NCBI GenBank assembly: GCA_030149165.1
Contig: JASBRY010000009.1
Location: 434,001 to 498,000, forward strand
Direction of reading: 5' to 3'
Length of the DNA: 64,000 nucleotides
Source of the DNA: Phycisphaerales bacterium
GTDB taxonomy: Bacteria; Planctomycetota; Phycisphaerae; Phycisphaerales; UBA1924
The notes under the pieces: model-generated
The model's input: only the letters and a program-made list of their open reading frames with translations
Told to the model about the DNA's origin: nothing
Databases searched by the model: none
Made by a program: the position numbers and the translations under genes
In this document: positions 25,373 through 34,981 of the stretch, piece after piece
How positions within the stretch are numbered: the first letter of the stretch is position 1
How the letters are laid out: the number at the start of each line of letters is the position of its first letter

Positions 25373-25870
25373 TTAGACCGCTCGGACTTCGATTTGCATG
25401 CCATCGACGGCGACGACGCGGATTGGGGTGTCTTTGTCGATGATTTTGCCCTTGGCGATCGCGTCGTGACGCTCGTTGTTGATGAGGACGATCCCGACGG
25501 GGTGGAGGTCGGTGAGTGCGGTGCCTGTCTTGTCGATGAGCGCGTTGCGTTGTTCGCGCCAGCGTGAGGACTCTTGATCCCGGCGCGCGGCGATGTCCTC
25601 GTCGGAGTCGCCGAACATGGACTTTCCGAGCGGGGTGTTGGGGAGGAGTTTGAGGGTCCAGAAAAAAAGCATGGGTCCCAGGATCAGGGTGGTGAGCAGA
25701 CCGATCGCGCCCCAGGTGGTGTCGTGCTTGAAGAGCAGGACGATCCCGGTCACGGCGCACGCGGCGGCGACGAGTCCGATGATCCCTCCTGAGGGGACGA
25801 ATGCTTCGACGACGAGGAGGAGGGCGCCGAGGAGGATGAGACCGATGCCGGCCATGAGGAGGGTTTCCAT
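25373..25870 (-). CDS. Short NfeD-family membrane protein
   Basis: The 165-residue protein has three or four membrane helices (AGIGLILLGALLLVVEAFVP, then GIIGLVAAACAVTGIVLLF) and a C-terminal OB-fold NfeD domain (GKIIDKDTPIRVVAVDGMQI). It lacks a protease domain, so it is the short NfeD form that pairs with flotillins. Its start is directly adjacent to the stop of the long NfeD gene, so translation is probably coupled. Confidence 0.9.
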   Translation of the reverse strand: METLLMAGIGLILLGALLLVVEAFVPSGGIIGLVAAACAVTGIVLLFKHDTTWGAIGLLTTLILGPMLFFWTLKLLPNTPLGKSMFGDSDEDIAARRDQESSRWREQRNALIDKTGTALTDLHPVGIVLINNERHDAIAKGKIIDKDTPIRVVAVDGMQIEVRAV

Positions 25871-27817
25871 TTATGTGGACTCCTGATCTGTTGGCTGAGT
25901 GTCGGGATTGTCGTTTGTGTCGGTATCAGAGGCGGTGGTTTCGTTCGATGGCTCGTGGGTGATGCGGTCGACGACGATGCGGAAGGATTCGACGGCGGTG
26001 ACTCGGACTGGGGTGTCCGCTTCGATGTATCCGAACTCGGCGACGACATCGATGAGGGTGTCGTTGATGTCCGCTTGTCCGGCGGGACGGAGGTCGGTGG
26101 TTGCCTTGCCTGTATTCCCGACCTGGATCGCGTCGTCGGTGTTCATGGCGGAGAAGATGGAGGTTGCTCGTGGTTCGGAGGCGACTCCGGAAGCGCCGGA
26201 GAGGATGAGGCGGTCGAAGACAGGGATCCGCTGGACATTCTTGCTGATGATCCAGATGACGATCCCGGCGGTGAATCCGGAGAGCAGGAGCGTGACGAGG
26301 GCGCTGAGCAGGTCTTGCTGGGTCGCGGGGTTGGAGAGCGATGATCCGGCGGGGATGAACGACCAGAGGATCCCGGCGAAGAGTGAGACGAGTCCGAGGG
26401 CACCGAAGATCCCGAATCCTGGGAGAACGAACGCTTCGATCGCGAGGAGCAGGAGTCCGACGACGATCGCGATGACTTCCCACCATCCGGCGAGGCCGAC
26501 CATCGCGGGGGGGGCGATAAGCGCGATGAGCGCGATCACGGCGACGGTGGCGCCGATCCCTGTTCCCGGCGTGATGAGCTCGACGAACATCGCGATGATG
26601 AAGATCGCGATGATGATCCCTCGCACAGGAAGCGAGGTCATGAAGCGGACGAGTCCTTCGGACCAGCTCTCGTTGGCGCGAGAGAGTTCTTTAGCGCCCA
26701 TGAATGCTTTGAGTTGTTCATCGGTGTTGACGATTCCTGAGGAGAATCCGAGGTCGATGAGTTGTTGTTCGCGCATGACGATGGGTGCGGAGCCGTCGGT
26801 GATGTAGGCGATGGGTGTGTAGAGCGATGGGTCTTCGTCGCTAAAGTTAGGGCGTGTCGATCCGGCGATGAGCGAGAGTTCGGCGACGCGCTCGGGTGCG
26901 TTGAACTCGCGGACGACATCGTCGAGTTTGTCAGAGGCGGGTTTGAAGGCGTTGTTGTCGGCTGGGGTGGTTGGTTGCTCGGTGGTGTTGGTTGTCTCGG
27001 CCGGTGAGTCGTTTTCTCCGTCTGTGAACGAGGACGACTCTTCGGTCTCGGTTGGATCCTCTGATGGGTTGTCGGTGACTCCGGTGGGTCGTCCGCCGGT
27101 GACTTGGGCGATGAGTGGCATGCCGCGTGGTGGGTCTTCGTTGAAGAGGGTTCGGTACTCGGCTTCGTTGATTGCGTAGCGCTTTGCGGTGGCTTTGTTT
27201 TCGATTTGCCAGAGTTCGATGCCGTCGATGACGATGGCTTGGACGAGGTATTCGTCGTATCCGTTTCGGCGCGCCGAGTCGGTGACATCGGCGAGGAGCG
27301 GGGGCAGGAGTTTGGTGCGTTCGTCGGCGGTGAGTCCTCGGAGTCCGCCACGGGTTTGGTTGCCTTGGGTGACGGCGGTCATGATGACGGGGAAGGCGTC
27401 CCCCATGGATGCGGGGGTTGAGGAGATGATCTCGGCGCACGCGAGGGCGATGATGGCGCCTCCGGAGTAGGCGTCGGGGTTGACCCACGCGATGGTGTTG
27501 GTGATGGTGGAGGATTTGATTGCGTTGGTGATGTCGAGGACTGGGCCTACGCCTCCGCCTGGGGAGTCGATCTCGAAGACGATCGCGTTGTATCCAGCTG
27601 CCTCGGCTTCGTTGATTCGACGGCGGACGCTCATCGCGGTGATCGCGTCGATCGCGCCCTCGATGGTGATGATCGCGACGCGGTCGGCTTGGCGCGATGA
27701 TGGGACAGAGACCGGGGCGCTCGGGGTTGGCTGCGCGAGCGAAATCGACGCGAGGAGCACGATCAGGGCGCTGAGGAAGATGCGGATCGGTGCGGGGATG
27801 TTTGGTGCGTTATTCAC
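25871..27817 (-). CDS. Long NfeD-family protein with ClpP-like serine protease domain
   Basis: From GTG 27817 the protein is 648 residues (TTG 27835 is the alternative; neither has a good ribosome-binding site). It has a signal segment (RIFLSALIVLLASISLAQ), a ClpP/SppA-like domain (ITIEGAIDAITAMSVRRRIN, AIVFEIDSPGGGVGPV, and the nucleophile region NPDAYSGGAIIALACAEI), an acidic Thr/Glu linker near 265-310, four or more membrane helices (about 410-545) and a C-terminal OB-fold. Long NfeD proteins are membrane serine proteases acting on hydrophobic substrates with partner flotillins. The nucleophile motif reads YSGG instead of the usual ASAG, so activity should be checked. First gene of the NfeD-NfeD-FloA unit. 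Confidence 0.92.
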   Translation of the reverse strand: MNNAPNIPAPIRIFLSALIVLLASISLAQPTPSAPVSVPSSRQADRVAIITIEGAIDAITAMSVRRRINEAEAAGYNAIVFEIDSPGGGVGPVLDITNAIKSSTITNTIAWVNPDAYSGGAIIALACAEIISSTPASMGDAFPVIMTAVTQGNQTRGGLRGLTADERTKLLPPLLADVTDSARRNGYDEYLVQAIVIDGIELWQIENKATAKRYAINEAEYRTLFNEDPPRGMPLIAQVTGGRPTGVTDNPSEDPTETEESSSFTDGENDSPAETTNTTEQPTTPADNNAFKPASDKLDDVVREFNAPERVAELSLIAGSTRPNFSDEDPSLYTPIAYITDGSAPIVMREQQLIDLGFSSGIVNTDEQLKAFMGAKELSRANESWSEGLVRFMTSLPVRGIIIAIFIIAMFVELITPGTGIGATVAVIALIALIAPPAMVGLAGWWEVIAIVVGLLLLAIEAFVLPGFGIFGALGLVSLFAGILWSFIPAGSSLSNPATQQDLLSALVTLLLSGFTAGIVIWIISKNVQRIPVFDRLILSGASGVASEPRATSIFSAMNTDDAIQVGNTGKATTDLRPAGQADINDTLIDVVAEFGYIEADTPVRVTAVESFRIVVDRITHEPSNETTASDTDTNDNPDTQPTDQEST

Positions 27818-27894
27818 GCTTGTATTGTACGGCAAAACCGATGCTGAGATTCACATCTGTGCGCTTAGAAGCGATGCAGACTTGTTCTGCGGGC

Positions 27895-28878
27895 TTACTC
27901 TGCAGGCATGGGGAAGTAGACGATGTAATCGGCGGCTGGTCCTGTGGTTTCGTCTCCGGCGTCTTCTTCGGTGAGGGTGTCGAGATCGCCTTCGGTCATG
28001 TGCATGACGAGTGAGCGGAGTTTGATGTTGTCTCCGAGTCGGTGGTGGATGGCGTCGGCGAGGGCGCTGCCACCTGTGGTTGTGGCGTGGTCGACATGGA
28101 AGTGTCCGACGACATGGAAGATGCTGGCGGCTTGTTGGGTGTGGTGCTCTGCAATAGAAGCCGCCATGGTTTGATCCCAGACGGTTTGGGAGCGGAGGAA
28201 GGAGTTGATCATCTCGTCTCCGCCGTGGGCGGCCATGGCGCCCATCGCGTCGCGGAAGCGGTCGGCGTAGGAACCGGTCGGCAGAGTGCTTGGGATCTCG
28301 ACGAGGGCGCGCTGGCGGTGGTTGAGGCCCGCGAGGGCTTGGAATCCTCCGGTGCGTGCGAGTCTGGTGTAACGGCGTGGTGAGTTGGCGGCGATGACGG
28401 CGCGGTCGTTGAGGCGCGCGAGCTCGATCATGCGGAGGTGCGCGATGGGGTTGTTGGATTCGGTGCGTCCGGCGGCTTTGACGAATGCGGCGTAGTCGGT
28501 GATCCCGGCGAGGTAGTCGTCGAGGGCGATCTGTTCGTCGCGTTCGTAGAACTCCATGGAGAGATCGAGTTTGTTGTTTTGCTCGACGAGGTGCTCGAAT
28601 GTTGTGGCGATGAAGTCGAGGGACTCGGTGTGGCCGTGCATTTCTCCGACGAGGATGATGTCGGCGCCGGCGAGGTCGGCGATCATGTCGTGGAAGGAGA
28701 CTGATCCGGATGCGTCTCCTTTGAGGATGGTGAGTGTGGTGGCGTCGTATCCGTCGTCATAGCCGGGCGCGGCTTCGGGTGGGAGGACGATTGGTTGTGG
28801 TTCGACGGATTGGGTTGAGGCGCATCCAGTTAGGAGAATTGCTGGGAGAAGGAGGGCGGCGAGGAGTGGGCGCATCAT
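27895..28878 (-). CDS. ChaN-family lipoprotein
   Basis: The 327-residue protein has a lipobox (PAILLTGC), then the ChaN fold: FHDMIADLAGADIILVGEMH with the conserved Glu/His, LDLSMEFYERDEQIALDDYL, and the late HVVGHFHVDHAT. ChaN-like proteins are heme- or iron-binding outer-membrane-associated lipoproteins, or erythromycin-esterase-like hydrolases of unknown substrate. It starts 21 bases after the RND pump stop, so it is probably in the same operon. Confidence 0.85.
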   Translation of the reverse strand: MMRPLLAALLLPAILLTGCASTQSVEPQPIVLPPEAAPGYDDGYDATTLTILKGDASGSVSFHDMIADLAGADIILVGEMHGHTESLDFIATTFEHLVEQNNKLDLSMEFYERDEQIALDDYLAGITDYAAFVKAAGRTESNNPIAHLRMIELARLNDRAVIAANSPRRYTRLARTGGFQALAGLNHRQRALVEIPSTLPTGSYADRFRDAMGAMAAHGGDEMINSFLRSQTVWDQTMAASIAEHHTQQAASIFHVVGHFHVDHATTTGGSALADAIHHRLGDNIKLRSLVMHMTEGDLDTLTEEDAGDETTGPAADYIVYFPMPAE

Positions 28879-28899
28879 GTTATGGTCCGTTCAATATTC

Positions 28900-31800
28900 T
28901 CAGGTTGTCACTGGGGTCGGATTTGGAACCGATTCAGCTTCTACTTCAGGTGCGTTCATGCCTTCGAGCATGTCCATGACAAGAGAGAATAGGAGCGGGA
29001 CGAGCAGGAGTGTGAAGACGGTCGAGACGAGGAGTCCACCCACAACCACAGATCCGAGTCCGCGGTACATCTCTGAACCTGATCCTGGGACGAGGACGAG
29101 GGGGAGCATGCCTCCGACGGAGGTGAGGACTGACATGAAGATCGGACGCGTTCTGGTTTTGACGGACTCGATGATCGCGTCGGAGTGGTGCATCGGTTCG
29201 AGCACGGCGTCGGACTGATCGAGGTTGTCGTCGGATTCTCCACGCATGAAGTTGAGCGCTTGGTGGACGAGGAGGATCGCGTTATTGACGACGACTCCGA
29301 TGAGGATGACAAATCCGAGCATGGTGAGGACATCGAGCTGCTGCGGCGCTTTGGTTGGATCGGCGAGTGTGACCTCGTGGACGATCTTGAGTCCTGCGAA
29401 ACCTCCAACGACGGCGAGCGGGACGGTAAAGATGATGATGAGCGGGTAGAGGAAGCTCTCAAAGAGTGCGCACATGAGCAGGTAAGTGACGAGCAGCGCC
29501 CAGATCATGCGTGCGGTGAGGAGTTGTGGATTCCCGATCGCGGTGAAGGTGAGCGTCGCGAGTATGAGCGCCATGAGGGCGATCCCTGCGATGGCGTAGG
29601 GGAGTTTGGGGTTCTTCGATTTGGCGGCGCGGATGATCGCAGGGATCCCAACGAGGGTGGAGATGATGAGTGTAGCGATACCGAGGTAGACATTCAGGTG
29701 TGATTTTTTGGTGCCTACTTTTGATGAGACTCCGAACATCGAGCTCTGGATTTTGGCAAGATCGGCCGCGCTGCCTTCGAGTCTGACGCGCATAGAGCGA
29801 TCGATGAGGCCGTCGTCATGCGCGGCTTGGATCACATTGGTTTCGATCCATCCCATGGCTTCTCCGAGTGGCATGGACTCTGGTGGTGAGATGTTGATCG
29901 AAATGCTCGGGAGTTCCTCGATGCGGTTGATCGTTTGTGGCGCGGTCGCGGGAATGAAGTCAGCGATGGTGCGCACTGGGACGACTGGACCTGCGGGGGT
30001 CGCGATCGGGATGTCGGCGAGTTGTTCGAGTTCGTCGAGTTCTCCTCCGATGGGGACGATGACAAGGTCGATGGCATCGGATCCGAGGGTGTAATCTCCG
30101 ACATAAGCGCCGTCAAAGAGTCCGCGGATGGCGACGCCGAGTCCTTGGTTGGTGAGTCCGAGTTCGCGGCCGAGGTCATTGAGGACGACTTGCATTTCTT
30201 GTTGCTGGATCGCGAAGTTTGCGGGGTCTGGTGATGCTTCGGATCCTCCGAACTTGCCTCGGGAGATATTGAGCATGTAGTCGGCGGCTTTGTTGACATG
30301 ATCGAGGTTGGGGCCGAGGATTTCGATCCGGATGGAACCACCTGAGTTGAATCTTCCGAAGAGTGAGGTTTGTCCCGCGCCGCCGTAGGAGTCGGGGATG
30401 GAGTTCATGGCGCTGGTGAGGAGGTGCGCGATTGGAATCACGACTTGATCGTCCTGGCTGGTTGCGCCGACGAAGAGGTTGGTGTCGAAGGCGCCGATGA
30501 AGAAGTTGTCGATCGGGACTGGTTTGAATACGGGCATCCCTGGGAACATCTGGATGTCTGGGAGTGCTTCGACGCTGTCTGGATCATTGATGTCGGCGCG
30601 GGCGTACGGTCCGATTCGCGATTCGATTCGATTGGCGATGATGGTGCGCTGCTCGAGTGACAGTCCGGGAGGGGTGAGCAATCCTCCGAAGACGAGGTTG
30701 CGGTTTCCTGCTGGGAGGTAGTCCATCGGTGGCATGAGCGCGATCGCGCCGAGCACGGACGCGAGCGCCATGGCGATGATGATCGCGGGGCGGAGGGTCC
30801 ATCCCTTGACTCCGGTGATCAGCGTTCGGATCGTCCATCCGAGGAAGTCGACGGCTTTCTGTCCGGCCACAGTCAATCCGAAGAGCGAATCGATCGAGCG
30901 CATGATCGCGGACTTGGATTTTTTGTGCGGCTTGAGCCAACGCGAGCAGGCGGTGGGGATCACGAAGATCGAGACGAGCAGCGAGAGCGAAACAGACGCG
31001 ACGATCGCGATCGCGATGTCGCGGAAGAGTTGTCCCGCTTCCTCGGCGATCGTGAGGACTGGGATGAACACTGCGACTGTTGTGAGGGTGGATGCGAGGA
31101 TCGCGCCCCAGACTTCTCCTCCGCCTCGCAGTGCGGCGCGCATGGGTTTTTCTCCGAGTCCGATGCGCCGGTCGATGTTCTCGAGCACCACGATGGAGTT
31201 GTCGACGACCATGCCCACGGCGAACGCGAGTCCGGCGAGGGAGACGACATTGAGTGAGCGTCCGAGCGCGAGGAGGATCAGGAATGTTCCGATGACGGAG
31301 ATCGGGATCGCGATTGCGATGATGCCGGTCGCTCTCCATGAGCGGAGGAAGATGATGAGGACGAGCGATGCGATGAAACCTCCGACATAGAGGTTCTGGG
31401 TCACGAGGGAGATCGCGGATTTGATGTAGATGGTTTCGTCGTAGACCTGACGCAGACGGAGGTCTGGGCCGACGGGTCCTGCGGCGGATGAACCTCCGAT
31501 GTTGGGGAGGATATCAGAGCGGACCTCTTCGAGTCTGATCTTGAGTTCTTCCATGATGTCGATGACATTGGAATCGGATTGACGGATGAGGTTGATCGCG
31601 ATCGCGGGGCGCGAGAGCGAGCGGATGAAGCCGCGTTTTTTGGTGTATCCGATCTCGACATTGGCGACATCACGGACATATACAGGGAGACCGTTGCGGT
31701 AGGCGATGATGGTGTCGAGGATTTGTTGCGGATCGGTATAGCGACCGATCAAACGGACTCTGTACTCGCGTTTTCCTTGGGACAATGATCCGGCGGAGGT

Positions 31801-32466
31801 GTTTTCGTTTTCGCCTTGGAGTGCTTGGATGACATTGACATGGTTGAGTCCGCGCTGCGCGAGGGCGACTGGATCGGTGAGCACGCGTGCTTCGCGTTCG
31901 CGTCCGCCGTAGATGTTGACTTGTGCGACGCCTTCGATGCGTTCGAGGAATGGTTTGACCTCTGAGTCGAGCGCGTCGTAGAGGGTGGTGAGATCGAAGT
32001 CGGCGTGTTTGGCGAGGTTCTCGTCGCTGAAGTCGACGATGATCCATGCAATGGCGCCTGCTGCGTCGTTTCCTGTGGATTCGACGACTTGTGGTTCGGT
32101 CACGCCTTCCGGATAGTCAGGGACTTGACGGAGTGAGTCGGAGACTTCTTGGAGGGCGCGGTCGATGTCGGATCCGACGATGAACTCGAGGGAGATCGCA
32201 GTAGTGCCTTCGGAAGTGGTGGAGGACATCACATCGAGGTTGGTGGTGTTCTTGAGGAACTCCTCTTGTTCCTTGGTGATCTCGTCGATGATTTCTTGTG
32301 GGGATCGTCCGGGCCAGTTTGTGGTCACGGTGATGATCGGGCGATCAACGGTCGGGGTGAGCTGGATGGGGATCTCGCGCAGGCCGATGAGACCAGCCAT
32401 GACGAGGAGGAAGACGGCGACGGTGACGGTGACTGGGCGCGAGATGCACCAGGCGAGCATTCCCAT
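28900..32466 (-). CDS. RND-family efflux transporter permease
   Basis: The 1188-residue protein has the AcrB-type layout: TM1 with SRPVTVTVAVFLLVMAGLIG, a large periplasmic loop, TM2-6 (LRSWRATGIIAIAIPISVIG; the proton-relay stretch AFAVGMVVDNSIVVLENIDR with Asp), a second loop, and TM8-12 (LGFVILIGVVVNNAILLVHQ). It exports hydrophobic or amphiphilic compounds by proton antiport in complex with the adaptor gene 4 bases upstream. It is longer than typical members (about 1050). No outer-membrane channel gene is seen nearby. Confidence 0.95.
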   Translation of the reverse strand: MGMLAWCISRPVTVTVAVFLLVMAGLIGLREIPIQLTPTVDRPIITVTTNWPGRSPQEIIDEITKEQEEFLKNTTNLDVMSSTTSEGTTAISLEFIVGSDIDRALQEVSDSLRQVPDYPEGVTEPQVVESTGNDAAGAIAWIIVDFSDENLAKHADFDLTTLYDALDSEVKPFLERIEGVAQVNIYGGREREARVLTDPVALAQRGLNHVNVIQALQGENENTSAGSLSQGKREYRVRLIGRYTDPQQILDTIIAYRNGLPVYVRDVANVEIGYTKKRGFIRSLSRPAIAINLIRQSDSNVIDIMEELKIRLEEVRSDILPNIGGSSAAGPVGPDLRLRQVYDETIYIKSAISLVTQNLYVGGFIASLVLIIFLRSWRATGIIAIAIPISVIGTFLILLALGRSLNVVSLAGLAFAVGMVVDNSIVVLENIDRRIGLGEKPMRAALRGGGEVWGAILASTLTTVAVFIPVLTIAEEAGQLFRDIAIAIVASVSLSLLVSIFVIPTACSRWLKPHKKSKSAIMRSIDSLFGLTVAGQKAVDFLGWTIRTLITGVKGWTLRPAIIIAMALASVLGAIALMPPMDYLPAGNRNLVFGGLLTPPGLSLEQRTIIANRIESRIGPYARADINDPDSVEALPDIQMFPGMPVFKPVPIDNFFIGAFDTNLFVGATSQDDQVVIPIAHLLTSAMNSIPDSYGGAGQTSLFGRFNSGGSIRIEILGPNLDHVNKAADYMLNISRGKFGGSEASPDPANFAIQQQEMQVVLNDLGRELGLTNQGLGVAIRGLFDGAYVGDYTLGSDAIDLVIVPIGGELDELEQLADIPIATPAGPVVPVRTIADFIPATAPQTINRIEELPSISINISPPESMPLGEAMGWIETNVIQAAHDDGLIDRSMRVRLEGSAADLAKIQSSMFGVSSKVGTKKSHLNVYLGIATLIISTLVGIPAIIRAAKSKNPKLPYAIAGIALMALILATLTFTAIGNPQLLTARMIWALLVTYLLMCALFESFLYPLIIIFTVPLAVVGGFAGLKIVHEVTLADPTKAPQQLDVLTMLGFVILIGVVVNNAILLVHQALNFMRGESDDNLDQSDAVLEPMHHSDAIIESVKTRTRPIFMSVLTSVGGMLPLVLVPGSGSEMYRGLGSVVVGGLLVSTVFTLLLVPLLFSLVMDMLEGMNAPEVEAESVPNPTPVTT

Positions 32467-32470
32467 GGGA

Positions 32471-33679
32471 TTAGCCTTCCGATCCGTTTTGGCTTTGTGA
32501 CGCAGCGGGGTCTTGTGCTGGAGGAGGGTTGCCGTCGATTCCTAGGACGATCATGGGTTGGGTCGGGAACATGCGTTCATTTCCTTCGATGACGACCTGC
32601 ACTCCTGGACGGATCATTGGCGAGCGGATGACGACGCGGTTTCCGACACTGAAGAGGCGCGTGATGGGCGCGAGTGCGGCGACGCCGTTGTTGTTGTAGT
32701 AGACATATTCCCCGGCATCGTTGCGGAGGACGGCGTCCTTGGAGATGGTGAGCAGATCCGCTTGGGTTCCTGTCGGGACCATCGCGGTGAGCGACATTCC
32801 TGGACGGAGTTGTTGCTCTGGGTCTTCAACAAAGAGGCGGACTGGGAACAGACGCGAGAGTGAATCGGCTTGGGGGACGATGGCGTGGACGGTTGCGCGC
32901 ATCGGCGAAGGGAAGCTGGGGAGGTTGATCTCGATGGTGGGCTGGGATTCGGAGCCGTTCTTGGCGCGCTCGAGCGCTGGGAGGAGGGTTTGGGGGACAT
33001 CGATGCGTGCTTCGAGTTCGGACATGGAGACGATGGTGCAGATGGAATCTCCTGTAGAGATCCATTGTCCGATTTCTGCGTGTTTGGCGATGACCGTTCC
33101 CGCGAAGGGGGCTTCGATGGTCATGTCGTTGAGTTCTTTCTCGGCGAGCGCGAGGTCGGACTGGGAAACGGCGAGGTCCGCGCGCGCTTGGGCGAGCTCG
33201 GCGGCGCGGGACGCGACGAGCGTGCGTGCGGCGTCGAGTTGTGCGGCTCCAGCGGAGGCGCGGGCGTCGAGTTCCTCCAGACGCGCCAGATCGCGTTTGG
33301 CTTGTTGCAGATCCGCGAGGCGCTGATCGATCAGGGATTGGTCGGAGAGGAGTTGTGCTTGGGCGCGTTCGTATTCGAGTTTGGCGCGCTGGTCGTCGAG
33401 TTTGGCGATGACCTGTCCTTCTTGGACTTGGTCGCCGTCTTCGATGAGGACCTGGAGCGCGAGGCCTTCGACTTGTGATGCGAGTTCTGCGGTGCGGCGC
33501 GAGCGGATCTCTCCGGTGACTGGTCGCGCATCGGAGAGGGTTTCGAGCTTCGCGGTCTCGAGGAAGACTTGTGCTGGAGGCGGACCACCTTGCGCGAGCG
33601 CGGGGTTGTTGGCGCCCAACGCGATGAGCAATGCTGCGAATACGAGTTGGGTGATGAATGGTTTGTGCATGTTTTTCAT
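32471..33679 (-). CDS. RND efflux periplasmic adaptor (MFP) subunit
   Basis: From ATG 33679 the protein is 402 residues, with an export signal (HKPFITQLVFAALLIALGAN, cut near ALAQ). It has the split lipoyl domain (VEGLALQVLIEDGDQVQEGQ and APFAGTVIAKHAEIGQWIST) around a long coiled-coil hairpin (about 85-175), then beta-barrel and membrane-proximal domains. It bridges the RND pump to an outer-membrane channel. An in-frame start at 33751 would add a non-signal extension. First gene of the adaptor-pump-ChaN unit. Confidence 0.93.
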   Translation of the reverse strand: MKNMHKPFITQLVFAALLIALGANNPALAQGGPPPAQVFLETAKLETLSDARPVTGEIRSRRTAELASQVEGLALQVLIEDGDQVQEGQVIAKLDDQRAKLEYERAQAQLLSDQSLIDQRLADLQQAKRDLARLEELDARASAGAAQLDAARTLVASRAAELAQARADLAVSQSDLALAEKELNDMTIEAPFAGTVIAKHAEIGQWISTGDSICTIVSMSELEARIDVPQTLLPALERAKNGSESQPTIEINLPSFPSPMRATVHAIVPQADSLSRLFPVRLFVEDPEQQLRPGMSLTAMVPTGTQADLLTISKDAVLRNDAGEYVYYNNNGVAALAPITRLFSVGNRVVIRSPMIRPGVQVVIEGNERMFPTQPMIVLGIDGNPPPAQDPAASQSQNGSEG

Positions 33680-33859
33680 GGTCTGTTCCGCGTGGGGATG
33701 CTGCGCACGCGGCGGGTGCTCTGCGTGCGAACACAACAATAGACCGATCAATCGCTGATGCGGAACGATCGGTTATATTCAAACCGTGAAGTTGTCACAA
33801 AGTTGCGATGTAATACCCACCTTGGGGTGCCGTATTTCTGGGGTGAATGCTTCAGTTTG

Positions 33860-34921
33860 TTACGCGGCGCCGGTCGCGGCGGGGACTTCGATGCCTTTCC
33901 ACTCGACGCTGTGTGGCGTGACAAGGAAGAGGTACTCGGTGTTGCGGAGGTGGGTGACTTTCCCGACCTTGGTCCCGGCTTGGTTGTGGATGCCGATCTG
34001 CGCGCCGACATAGCGTTTGTAATCGTGTCCGATGGTGTAGACATTGCCGTGTGGAGCGAGGATGGATTCCATCGTGGATTTGTCGAGGTATCCCTCGTTG
34101 TTGAATGAGACGAGTTTGTAGGGGCAGCGGACTTTGTTGATGAAGTCCTGCATCGCGATGATGGATTTGGGTTTGGAGTTGAAGTCGGACTTGCGTGTTT
34201 TGCAGTCGATCCGTTTGTTTGCGACGCCGTATGTTTCGGGTTTGTCCCATCGGACGAGCGATTCCCAGATGTGGTAGTTCCCTAAATAGGAGTGCTGGTT
34301 GTACGGAGGGTCGATGTACGCGAGGTCGGCGTTAAGCTGACGCGCCGCGTCCTGTGCTTCGAGGTTGGTCGCGTTGCAGGGGCGGTCTGGGAGCGTTGGG
34401 AGCAGATCGGGGACGCGGAGTTCGAGTGGGTTGTGGGCGCGCGGGGCCCATTTTTTGAGATAGGCCATCTGGACTCCTGTGGTGGAGTCGACTCGATCGG
34501 CGGCTTCCATGAGGGAGACGAGCATGACGGCTTTGAGGTCTGGATCAAGGGATTTGATTTCGATGGATTCGCGGATTGCGTCGATGCGTGAGCCGTTGTC
34601 GGGTTTGAAGTAGCGGGCGTCTTCGCAGAAGGTTTTGGTGAAGTATCCGGCTTGTGGTTTGATGGCGTTGAACTCGGTGACGAGTTGATCGGCGTGGTGG
34701 AGGATCTTGTTTCGGTCGGCTTGGACATAGCAACGCGCGAGGCAGTGCGCATAGGTTGCGTAATCGTTGGCGGTGACCTGATATCCTTGCGCTTTGAGCG
34801 CATGTCCTACGCGTGAGGTTCCGGAGAAGAAGTCGACGACGGAAGTGACACCTTCGAGTGATTCGATCATCTCGATGATGTTGGGGATGAGTGTTCTTTT
34901 GGATCCGATGTATTTAACCAC
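33860..34921 (-). CDS. Solitary D12-class DNA adenine methylase
   Basis: The 353-residue protein has the N-terminal KYIGSKRTLIPNI, SAM-binding motif I (VVDFFSGTSRVGHALKAQGY), and catalytic motif IV in AYIDPPYNQHSYLGNYHIWE with DPPY. This matches the PF02086 (D12) N6-adenine methyltransferases. The region between them (about 75-195) is the presumed target-recognition domain; the specificity cannot be read from sequence. There is no restriction endonuclease beside it, so it looks like an orphan methylase with a regulatory or protective role (inference). It is flanked by the MFS gene upstream and the RND adaptor downstream. Confidence 0.92.
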   Translation of the reverse strand: MVKYIGSKRTLIPNIIEMIESLEGVTSVVDFFSGTSRVGHALKAQGYQVTANDYATYAHCLARCYVQADRNKILHHADQLVTEFNAIKPQAGYFTKTFCEDARYFKPDNGSRIDAIRESIEIKSLDPDLKAVMLVSLMEAADRVDSTTGVQMAYLKKWAPRAHNPLELRVPDLLPTLPDRPCNATNLEAQDAARQLNADLAYIDPPYNQHSYLGNYHIWESLVRWDKPETYGVANKRIDCKTRKSDFNSKPKSIIAMQDFINKVRCPYKLVSFNNEGYLDKSTMESILAPHGNVYTIGHDYKRYVGAQIGIHNQAGTKVGKVTHLRNTEYLFLVTPHSVEWKGIEVPAATGAA

Positions 34922-34981
34922 GCCGGGGTATCGGCATGATGGGTGATGGTTCGTGAATAGGTGTGCGGGTTCTTGTGGTTG

